Source: Symbiodinium natans
Lineage: Eukaryota > Sar > Dinophyceae > Suessiales > Symbiodiniaceae
Length of the DNA stretch: 64,000 nt
Assembly (NCBI GenBank): GCA_905221605.1
Contig: CAJNDS010002102.1
Coordinates: 415,147-479,146, forward strand
Direction: 5' to 3'
Positions 37,587-46,729 of this stretch are shown one piece after another. Every line of letters starts with the position of its first letter. Within the stretch, counting starts at the first letter, position 1. The position numbers were made by a program, and so were the translations under genes. Under the pieces are notes generated by a model, which was not told the origin of the DNA, made no database searches, and worked only from the letters and a program-made list of their open reading frames with translations.

Positions 37587-40260
37587 ATGGAAGATCTTCA
37601 AGAAGCTCCTGAGCTCAAGGACCGAAGTTCCTTTGAACGCCACCTCGACAGCTCTTGGAAGGACTTCCGGCAGAAACTGCTTGACGCATACGTTGCCTCG
37701 CAGTCCCTGCAACTTTCCACGGAGCTGGGAGTCGATCAGACAGCGGAGGCCCCATCAGACGCAACAGGGCAGCCGAGTCCCGAAGAAATACCTGCGGCTG
37801 CCGATGGCAGCGAAGTACCGGCCAAGCAGCGCCGCTTCAGTGAAATCGAGGAGTTGACCCTGACCTGCCCCTTTCTGAAGAGTGGGCTGCAAGGTCTAAG
37901 CCCCAAGGAGATGGAGTCCGTGAGAAATCGGCTCCGGTTGCGCCTGGGCATCTTGAACTCCAAGCAGCTTGTCTCAGGCCGGATCTTGAGGGATGCTGTT
38001 CAGGCACTGGGCCTGACGATCTACGGTGAGGAGGACATGAACGAGTTCGTGAACCTTCTGGCCGACTTCATCAGCCTGCAGTTCCGCCTTGTCCAGAAGG
38101 CCAAGGGAAGCCAGAGTTCTTTGTCCTCCTTGAACTCCCTCTTCAGCTTCGGGGAGACTGCGTCCGCCGATGTCGCAAAGCTTGGCAAGCCCACTTGGCA
38201 TTGGCCTGCGGCCGATAAGGCGGGCGCGGGCTACGAGCGAAAGGAGCGAAAAGGCGACATTGAGTACGACTGCGTCCCAGCACTCCCGTTGCTGGAGATC
38301 TTCCTTTCGCAGGAGTCGGAGGTGCATAAGCACATCTTCGGGTACAAGTTGAACCAGTACAGGGCCATTCGAGAGATTCTGCTCGCAGGGGATACGAACC
38401 GCTTGGTGGCAGAATTGACCTTTGTCAGAATTAACGACTTGGCCACTCCTCCTGAGCCGATGCATCCCATCATGTACCTCGAGCCCTTTGTTGCTTTAAT
38501 CATCTTCGCCAACGGCGTCATGATCGGCTTCCAGACTGACCCGCAGTACAAGGATTGGCCGGGCTGGATCTACGTAGAGATGATCTTCGCAATGCTGATG
38601 CTCGCAGAGATCTGCTTTCGCCTTTGCGTGCTTCGCTGTGCCGCCTATTGGTGTGGGGCTGATCGCTGGTGGAACATGATCGATGTTTTCCTTGCGGCGA
38701 CGAGTGTGTCGGACATCGCTTTGCAGTTGGCGGGCTTTGCGTCGGATCTGGAGGGCACGTCCCTGCTTCGCTTCTGTCGGCTGATCCGCCTCATCCGTAT
38801 AGTCAAGCTTTTTCGAGTGAAGGCTATGAGGGAACTGCGCCTGATGGTGAAGGGCTTGTTGGCCGGCATCCGAACCCTGCCTCTTGCCTTCGGACGCTCT
38901 AGTGCGGAGCTTCTTTCGCTTTTCGTGATGCTTTAGTGTGGCTCTTGTGCCCTTGTCTAGCGACCTCATCGTAAACTCAGCCATCACAGGTCTCTTGCGT
39001 TCGTGCTGCTTTTCGCAGTCCTCTACGTGATCGCAGGCTTTGCTACTATGACCATCGGGAACTTAGAGCGAACCGCGGAGATTGGTCTTGGGGACTACTT
39101 CTTCAACATCCCTACATCCATGTTTACAGCCTTCCGGTGTTTTACAGGTGAGTGCATCAGCGATGATGGCCGGCCTCTCCAATCCTTACTCGCTGCCGAG
39201 TATGGCATCATCTTTGTTGCTGGCTATGTCGCAAGCTACATGCTGGTAGCCATGGGCATCTTCAATGTTATCCTGGCAGTTTCGTTGTCATAGTTGGATA
39301 ACATTTTGCGCCTGTATGGATACTTAAGCTCAGTATGTACATGTTGAATTCTATCCGACTATCCCAACCATGAACTAGGTTTATGTGGACATCACCATGA
39401 AGGCGGCCAAGGAGAACGATGCAGTCAGCGCCGAGCAGCATGCGCGGGAGTCCATCCGGGTCGCCCGGACGACGCGGGAGCCTGGGTTCTTGTTAGGGAA
39501 TTTAGTTTAAGTTACCATAATATGTAAGCCTCGCTTGCTGAGTCGAGCGCGAGTGCTTAAAAAGGTTACCATAGTCTGTATCTCTAGCAAATAAGATGGT
39601 TCCTTTTATTATGTTAGCTTATAATAGTTAAATTCCTTAACAAGAACCCAGGAGCTTCTCAAGATCTTCAGTGCAGCGTACCACTCCTTCCGGGACAACA
39701 CTGCGGACGATCAGGTTATGAAATATCCATCGGCCGCTACGTTCGCGGAGGACGGCATGCACGACCAGGTGGCCATCACCAAGGAGCTGTTCTTGCTAGT
39801 GATCCAGGACAGAAAGGTTCAGCAACTGATGGACGACCTCGATCTGCCACCGGATCGCGCCAACCTCTTCGAGATGCTGGATGCGGACGGTTCTGGGACC
39901 TTGCAGACCACGGAGCTGCTGCAGGGCTTGCTGAAGATCCGTGGAGAGGTGAACAAGAGCGACACAGTAGCATCACTCTTGGCCACGAAGGCTGTTCAAA
40001 ACTTGGTCAGCGATGTGAAGGACCAGAACTCCAGGCTGCTGGAGACCCTGAGGAAGAGCAGCTCCCAGCTCGCTGCCCTTCGGAGCGAGGTGGTTGCAAT
40101 GAGCCGGGACGGTGGCAGAAAGCCACGGGATCTTTCCTCGGACCGGAACCGTGTGGCAAGCCCCTCCCCAGCAGATGGCATATCCAGCAAGCTCTTGAAC
40201 GTCCAGGCGCCGGGGCGTCCCGGGTCGCCGTGCCAGACCGAGGACGCACCGCCGTTCTGA
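37587..40260 (+). CDS. Single-domain voltage-gated cation channel with EF-hand, four exons
   Basis: Exons 37,587-38,878, 38,990-39,278, 39,379-39,477 and 39,652-40,260 give 762 codons in one frame. After a soluble N-terminal 285 residues come S1 (about 295-313, FVALIIFANGVMIGF), S2 (about 326-347), S3 (about 362-382) and an S4 with Arg/Lys every third residue (RLIRLIRIVKLFR, about 398-410). Exon 2 supplies S5 (FVLLFAVLYVIAGF), a pore loop around TAFRCFTGEC and S6 (MGIFNVILAV). Exon 4 has one canonical EF-hand (DADGSGTLQTTE, about residue 637), so gating or inactivation by Ca2+ is plausible. A single six-helix domain would have to form a tetramer, as in bacterial NaV and protist one-domain channels. 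Ion preference is not clear. Introns: GC-AG (CT|GCCTC...ACAG|GTC), GT-AG (GCA|GTTTC...CTAG|GTT) and GA-AG (CGG|GAGCC...CCAG|GAG). The frame joins LSLAFV and LAVYVD support them. Confidence 0.92.
39478..39651 (+). mobile_element. Third intron of the channel gene: inverted-repeat (introner-like) element
   Basis: The 174-bp intron starts GAGCCTGGGTTCTTGTT and ends AACAAGAACCCAG|GAG. The ends form terminal inverted repeats of about 25 bp with two mismatches (39,481-39,505 against 39,628-39,652), flanked by the direct repeat GAG. Removing it as a GA-AG intron restores the reading frame exactly. Confidence 0.85.
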
Positions 40261-40683
40261 GTGCCCGTCCTCGCCCCAAAAAGTGTTCGCAATTGTGGTT
40301 CGAGCTCACTTCTGCAGAGCAGAAGTTGCGACTTGACAAAGCCTGGTACAAAAACCGGTCCCTTCTGGTCCCACACGGGGCCTTCGGCTGTGAAAAGTCT
40401 ACTGTACCCGTATAGCAACGATTGAACTAGGGGGTGTGTAAGCAAGTTCAAGCATTTCGGAGGTGGCCTGGGTCCTGGGTTCTATCAGTGAATTCGTGCA
40501 CTTTCTCCTAGTCGCTGGATTTTTCTTCCGGTATCCGGAACGTGCCAGAGCTTAAGGCTTGGGCTGACTCAGACCCAGCACGATGCGCCGAAACAACGAC
40601 GCGATCAAGTCTGTAAGGTGTCGGAGTCTGAGACCTCAGACGGATAGAGCCGGAATGAAACTGCTCGTTAGAGATCCCACTCC

Positions 40684-40769
40684 AGAACCCTAAACCCTAA
40701 ACCCTAAACCCTAAACCCTAAACCCTAAAGAACCTACAAGCCCCAAACTCCAAACCGCAAACCCAAACC

Positions 40770-40857
<88 letters not shown>

Positions 40858-40980
40858 ACCCTAAACCCTAAACCCTAAACCCTAAACCCTAAACCCTAAA
40901 CCCTAAGAACCCGAAACCCTAAATCCTAAGAACCCGAAACCCTAAACCCTAAACCCCAAAGCCCAAAACCCTAGCCAGCC
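40684..40980. repeat. CCCTAAA array with a homogeneous CCCTCAA variant block
   Basis: CCCTAAA units, then about 14 uninterrupted CCCTCAA units (about 40,766-40,863), then CCCTAAA again. The variant has spread by local expansion. Confidence 0.93.
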
Positions 40981-41093
40981 CCCGAATGAGGCGCTTTGCC
41001 ATGCTTTGCCCCCCGCGCAGTGGCGCCTCGAAGCGCGGTGGCACATCGCCATCCTGTCCCGTCGAGACTTGTGACCTTTCTTTTGTTGGGTAT
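40976..41093. repeat. Unique core between converging telomere arrays, copy 1
   Basis: AGCCAGCCCCCGAATGAGGC ... TTTCTTTTGTTGGGTA, preceded by CCCTAAA and followed by TTTAGGG. A second copy with the same flanking arrangement lies at 52,830-52,942. Copy 1 has a 10-bp internal duplication (GCTTTGCC) absent from copy 2. Confidence 0.85.
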
Positions 41094-42427
41094 GGGTTAG
41101 GGTTTAGGGTTTAGGGTTTAGGGTTTAGGGTTTAGGGTTTAGCGTTTAGGGTTTAGGGTGTGGGGTTTGGAATCTTGCATCGGGTTGTAGTGAAACTGCC
41201 CTGGTGGGTACTCAACTGGGTTTAGCATCTCGCTATCTGCACAAAAGGAAACGGCAGATGTCCCCTTATCCACCCTAATGGCTCAGCACCAGCATGTGTG
41301 TGGGACCACAGGGAGTCTGCCCGCCCCTCAACTTGTTACCTTCGGCGCAGGGCCGGCGCCTCCCATCAGTCAAAGGCGCTGGGACGACGCTTTCCCCTCA
41401 ACTCAATGTTTTTTGCAACGGAACGACGCCCTGTTGCAAACAAACTGCACCCCATACACTGGCCGGCACCAGTTTGGTTGAAAGCCCACTCCATCACCCG
41501 TAGCCCTCGAAAGGCCGAAAGGTCACATGAGCACCTTGTGACCTCAACAGATGCACTGCAGAGTGCAACTCACGCAGGCCGCACCAAACCAGGACTGGGC
41601 CCCTGGGGACGGCTAAACGAACTCCTGCAACTCAAGACCCCAGCAACCAAACAAAGCAGGAGAAAGCGGAGGGAAACCTACCTCTCACTTGACCAACCCC
41701 GGTGGAAGGCAAGACTAGAGAGGGCAGGCCCGTAGACCCCGCAACGCTACCATACGCTACCTGGCGACTGGGCAGGGAGCATCCTAAAGCCACCAGCGTT
41801 CCTCGTCTTCGGCACAAGCCCAAGCAGAGCCCCCCCAAACACTTGGTAACCAAAAACTGCGTTGGTTTATGATCGGTTTCATCGAATTGGTTCGCGTGTC
41901 TTTTTTAGTTTTGTAGTTGATTTTGGGGGGTATTCAACCATTGTGGACGACTAGCAGGTGAAAGTGAGAGGCTGCACTGCCCAACCATGATGAATTGTTA
42001 ACAAGCATGACGTGACCTGTTGCGCAGTTTTGGATGTTTCGATGTTGAGGGACATGTGCAGACCTGTGGCTGTGGGGTCTCGTGAAAGATTGTTGGTGAG
42101 GTTCCAAACTTGGGAATCTTCCGGGATGGGCTGGAGTGATCGTTTCCTGTGCCAGCAGTTCAAATGCAAATCTGGGCTCAAGCACTTGAATGTGATCACC
42201 AGCTTCTGAACATCCCGGGTGATGAATGGTGCTAAAATTCAACAACAATTCAACATTGTGGCTATATGACTCAATGAATGCTTATGTAAAAATCTTTGAT
42301 CGCTATTTACCATGATAGGCAGTAGTTCATGGCTCAAAAGTGGATCAATCTTCCCGGGCCGCCAAGTCGAATGACTTGGGCAAACCAAAACAAGTGAGTT
42401 GGATTTGTTCATCTCCGTCTTGCAGCC

Positions 42428-44122
42428 ATGGATGATGAAGTGCTACCCATTGTGATTGACAATGGCAGTGGACTGTGCAAAGCCGGCTTTGCAGGTGACG
42501 ATTTTCCACGGGCCGTTGTCCCATCGATCGTGGGCCGGCCAAAGCCTGGAAGCACCGACATGGACCCGGACAGCGACAGCTGCTCGGCCACCTTTCAGGG
42601 TTTAGGGTTTAGGGTTTAGGGTTTCGGGTTGCCACCCACCCACCAGGATCATTCCAGTTGATGGTCGCACCGCCCCACCAAGTGCTGGCGATCCGCTCAC
42701 ATTTGTTGGTCCTAGTTTTCTGTTGCTTGCCCACCAGCCAGGCTATGTTGGAAAAGAAGCGCTGAAGAGGCAGCGTGCGCTGAACTTGAACCACCCCATC
42801 CGCGATGGCATTGTGACCAAGTGGGCTGACATGGAGACTCGGGGCTGGTCTCGGTTTGTTCATGTAATGACATGTAATGACATGTAATGACATGTAATGA
42901 CATGTAATGACATGTAATGACATGTAATGACATGTAATGACATGTAATGACACACCGGAGCCCTGCATAGTTTTTGACCGCAAAGCGTCACCAGGAGAAG
43001 ATTTGGAGTCACATCTTCTACAATGAGCTTCGAGTGGCTCCTGAAGAACATCCAGTCTTACTAACTGAAGCAGCTCTGAACCCAAGGGCCAATCGCGAGA
43101 GGATGACCCAGATGATGTTTGAGACCTTCAACGTGGCAGCCGTCTATGTCATCAGCCAGGCTGCCTTGGTGTTGTATTCCTCGGGCCGACTCACCGGCGT
43201 GGTGATGAACAGCGGCGAAACCCTCAGTGAAGCCGTGCCGGTCTACGAGGGCTATCCGGTGCCACATGCCATCACAGCTTCGCCCGTGGGAGGGCGCGAC
43301 CTCACGGAGTACATGATGAAGCTCCTGAACGAGCGCGGCTGGTCCTATGGCGATTTCGAGCTCGTGGGGGACGTCAAGGACCGCGTTTTACGACTTTTGG
43401 GGATGGTTTTTTCTTGAAGCCACACGTATCAGAGGACAGCGTTAGTGTGTAATATGGGTTGCTGAATGATGGTTACCACCCTTATTTACCATTTCTAGCC
43501 ATTAATCAATTGGTCGTGACTGTCATTGGGTAACCCTTCTTGATTGTGCAACTTGATGACTGATGATTGCTGATCAATGGTTTCCTTTCATGGTCTAGCC
43601 ACGCTGCAACACGGGACCGCACAGGAGCATCTTTGCTACATTGCCCTGAACTTTGCCGAGGAGATGGAATGTGCGGCTGAAAGTTCCGAGCTTGAGAAGA
43701 CCTATGAATTTGAGGACGGCGTCGTCACGGTGGGTGATGAGCGCTTTCGCTGTCCCGAAGCCTTGTTCGAACCAGCGCGGATGGGCAAGGAGGGCAGCGG
43801 CATCCATGACATTACCTTCCAATCTATCATGAAATGCGATGAGGCAATCCGACGGGACTTGTTTACATCTGTGGCACTATCGGGTGGCACCAGCATGTTC
43901 CCAGGCATTCAGGCGCGCATGAGCAAGGAGTTGGCTGCCTTGGCGCCTGTCGTGGACATCAAGGTACTGGCTCCTTCGGAACGGAAGTACGCTGCCTGGA
44001 TGGGTGGCTCCATCATGTGCACCTTGTCATCGTTTGAGGAGATGTGGATCTCGCAAAGCGCGTACGATGAGTCTGGTCCTGCCGTGGTCCATGAGAAGTG
44101 CTACGGAGCATCGGAATCCTAA
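42428..44122 (+). CDS. Divergent actin, four exons
   Basis: Exons 42,428-42,599, 42,742-42,833, 42,995-43,384 and 43,625-44,122 give 383 codons; conventional actin has about 375. Landmarks: [20 protein letters not shown] (phosphate-binding loop), [77 protein letters not shown] and [13 protein letters not shown] near the C-terminus, with a short extension (YGASES). Two weaker zones: the region after exon 1, where the stretch before YVGKEA is unusual, and the nucleotide-binding region [15 protein letters not shown] at the exon 3/4 join. Introns: GT-AG beginning GTTTAGGG, GA-AG (ATG|GAGAC...CCAG|GAG) with a 10-bp satellite, and GT-AG containing a MITE-like element. Divergence suggests an actin paralogue or actin-like protein rather than the main cytoskeletal form. 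Confidence 0.92.
42600..42741 (+). other. Actin intron 1 starting in telomere-type repeat
   Basis: 142 bp, donor CAGG|GTTTAGGGTTTAGG and acceptor CAGCCAG|GC. The first 35 bases are TTTAGGG repeats, so the 5' splice site is made by the array. Confidence 0.85.
42861..42950. repeat. Nine perfect copies of CATGTAATGA in actin intron 2
   Basis: A homogeneous decanucleotide satellite inside the 42,834-42,994 intron. Both strands are stop-poor, so it produces spurious frames. Confidence 0.97.
43456..43536 (+). mobile_element. MITE-like element in actin intron 3
   Basis: 81 bp with inverted ends (GGGTTGCTGAATGATGGTTA / complementary to TCATTGGGTAACCC). An inverted relative lies at 44,458-44,540, sharing GGGTTACCCAATG, GGTAAATAA and GGTGGTAAC on the opposite strand. 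Confidence 0.7.
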
Positions 44123-46729
44123 TCGGGTTTCCGGCTTTCCGGTGCGGCTGCGAGTTTTCAAGAAAGGGATCAGGGTTTAGGGTTTAGGGTTTATTTAGGG
44201 TTTAGGGTTTAGGGTTTAGGGTTTAGGGTTTAGCGTTTAGGGTTTGGGCTGTTACGTAAGTGTACAAATCGATTCATGCAGCTGTGTCGCAGAGGGCTTT
44301 GGCCCTCAGGTTCACAGCAAGTCGAAGCAGTGCGCTCCGCTCCGGCTCGGCGAGTCAAAAGCAATGCTGGTGATTCCTTGGGTTTAGGGTTTAGGGTTTA
44401 GGGTTTAGGGTTTAGGGTTTAGGGTTTAGGGTTTAGGGGCTTCAAGAGTGCCGATATGGGTTACCCAATGCCACAGTTACCACCCACGATTTCATGGTTG
44501 ACAATGGTAAATAATGGTGGTAACAATTACTGGGGAACCCACACTATATGTGATATATACATAGTGGGGAACCACAGGATATAGATGGTGTATAGTTCTA
44601 TTCTCAGTATGGTTTCATGGTAATATTCGGGAAAGCCATGCTTAGCTAGCGTCAGGCTGCGTGGCGAACCGAAAAGCGACGTCAATAAGGAGGGCCTTGT
44701 TGCGATGGTTTGCAGTGGTTCGTAGCTAATGATGGTTAGTACTATTACATATTAACAATGGCTTTTAAATATTGTTAAATATGAATAATTTTTGGTTTCG
44801 TCAGCTACTGATATGAAAAGAAGCTGAGCTGGTTCAGGATTAAGAACTGATCGTGATTGATTGTCAGTCGTTAGCAATTCATTAGTGACCAATCATGCCT
44901 TATAGTTGCTCATTCTGGAAGACCCTGCAAATCGGACATAGCTTGCAGGAACATCGAGGGTGTATTCTGAAAGGCGCATCCCCCAAATCAATTGTTTCTA
45001 CACCGCTTTTTTCCAGTGGTTTGGTGGCAATTGTTTCTTTCCTTTTTCAGAACCCTCAACCCTAACCCCTAACCCCTAAACCCTAAACCCTAAACCCTAA
45101 ACCCTAAACCCTAAACCCTAAACCCTAAACCCTAAACCCTAAACCCTAAACCCCAAATGCAGCAACTCCAGGCCTGCATCTAGTTCCCGCCTTCCCGTGC
45201 TGTGCAAGTTGGATGTGAGCCGCCTTGAAGCTGGCCGGGTGCATGGCTTAGGGTTTAGGGTTTAGGGTTTAGGGTTTAGGGTTTAGGGTTTAGGGTTTAG
45301 GGTTTAGGGTATTAGGGTTTAGGGTTTAGGCGAAGCCATGGCTTGTCTCTGCTTGATAGGAGGGCTCTAGCCCTTTGAGATGAGCCAACGCAGTTACAAT
45401 GTGCGCCTTTGTCAGAAAAGAGACTGCACAGCGTATAGGATGCAGACCAGCTTGTAAAAACGCGCGACGTTTCATCCATCTTAGGAGGATCCTAGACATT
45501 CGGTTGATGGAGGAAATCTTGCACCACTTAGTGAATAACACGTGACACGACACATGAGCATGACCCCGCACCCCATTTATTGACGCTGATGGACACCGAG
45601 GTGGTGCAAGATTTGTGTCATTGGAACCCACGGCACTTCCGAGGAAGAACAATCAATATTAAAAAGGGGGCGCGGGGTCTCTACTTTGCTTGGCCATATG
45701 AAGCGGTGCAAGATTTCCTCCATCAACAGTTTGACAGACATTTTCAGCTGGCGCGCCCACGCCCATGGCTTTGCCCTGTCCGAACTAGCAAAGGGCTTCG
45801 AAGGTTGCCTTCCGTGTGGCTTCAGTATGCCCCAGGGTGCAGCAGTCGGAGAAGGTGACGTTTTAAGGGTCGGGGTCCAGGGGTCGGGACAACAGAACAG
45901 GCCCCTGAACTGGACCTATTTGTTTTCCTCCTCCGCCTGCTAGCTTCCCAATGTTCATCAGTGTACCCAACCTGCACCCCTGAGCGTCGCGTCATCGCCC
46001 CAAAGCCCCATCAGCGTGAAGAATCACCCCTGAGAGTCGATTCATCGCCCAAAAGCCCCGTCAGCGGAATAGGTCTGCAGACTAATGTGTGCAGCAAAGA
46101 TGGCTACGATGACCGAAAGAAGGCCAATACCTAAAGAATCAACAAGGAGCCAGTGCCACAGCCTGCCACAGTGGTTAACCACCTCCCTAAATGAACCCCG
46201 ACCTATTTCCAGAAACCCCAAAATAGGTCCGGACCCATTTCTCGGGGGGTCGCCCCCCACCCACCCCACCCCCTCCCCCCCCACCCCTTCAAGGGGCGGA
46301 ACTCAAGGCGTGACAGCTAGCGTGCAGCGAGACCACCGGCGGGAACTCGACATTTGCTAGCGAAACAGGTGTGGCCGACAATATGCCGGATGATCGCAAA
46401 GCAGCCACAAGCCACTTTGAGAAACGGCTAGCTACCACAAGCAGATTGGCGGGGCTCGGACCTGCAAGTGGCGACAGCAGAGAATCTTCGCTCAGCAGTC
46501 GCAGCGTTAGCAGTCCTTCCGACGACTCATGCGACAGCAGCAGCTGAAAATTGGTCCGTGCTAGCATCCTGTCTAGGACATCACGCCTCCATCTCAATCA
46601 GCTTTTTTTCCTTTGGACATATGGCGGAACGCAAGTACTGGCGCATCAACGTCAATTTCGGGAACAAGAATTTTACAACAACCCATAAACTTCTTTCATT
46701 GCGGAGCCACCATGCGTTGAATCTGGGCC
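44123..46729. other. Intergenic region between actin and the polytopic membrane protein
   Basis: Telomere-type arrays at 44,173-44,250, 44,381-44,440, 45,056-45,160 and 45,247-45,330. A MITE-like copy at 44,458-44,540. An inverted short repeat: GGTGCAAGATTTCCTCCATCAA reads plus at about 45,706 and minus at about 45,525, with a further partial plus copy near 45,600. Poly-C DNA at 46,245-46,290. No supported gene. Confidence 0.6.
44458..44540 (-). mobile_element. MITE-like element, second copy, intergenic
   Basis: 83 bp from GGGTTACCCAATGCC to GGGGAACCC; inverted relative to the copy in actin intron 3. Confidence 0.7.

Larger units (their letters stand above)
40261..42427. other. Intergenic region between channel and actin genes
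   Basis: First 200 bases are probably channel 3' UTR. Then telomere-type arrays (40,684-40,980 and 41,094-41,165) around a unique core, and low-complexity DNA. A 146-codon frame at 41,298-41,735 shows no recognisable domain and is not called. TCTTGCAG|CC just before the actin ATG looks like a 3' splice site, so the actin 5' UTR may have an intron. Confidence 0.6.

Noticed and set aside
41278-41735. Overlapping frames of 67-145 codons
   Set aside because: Three frames open at once, no domain, flanked by repeats.
45326-45943. Frames reading KISSIN on both strands
   Set aside because: Caused by an inverted short repeat (GGTGCAAGATTTCCTCCATC); no protein family and no splice context.
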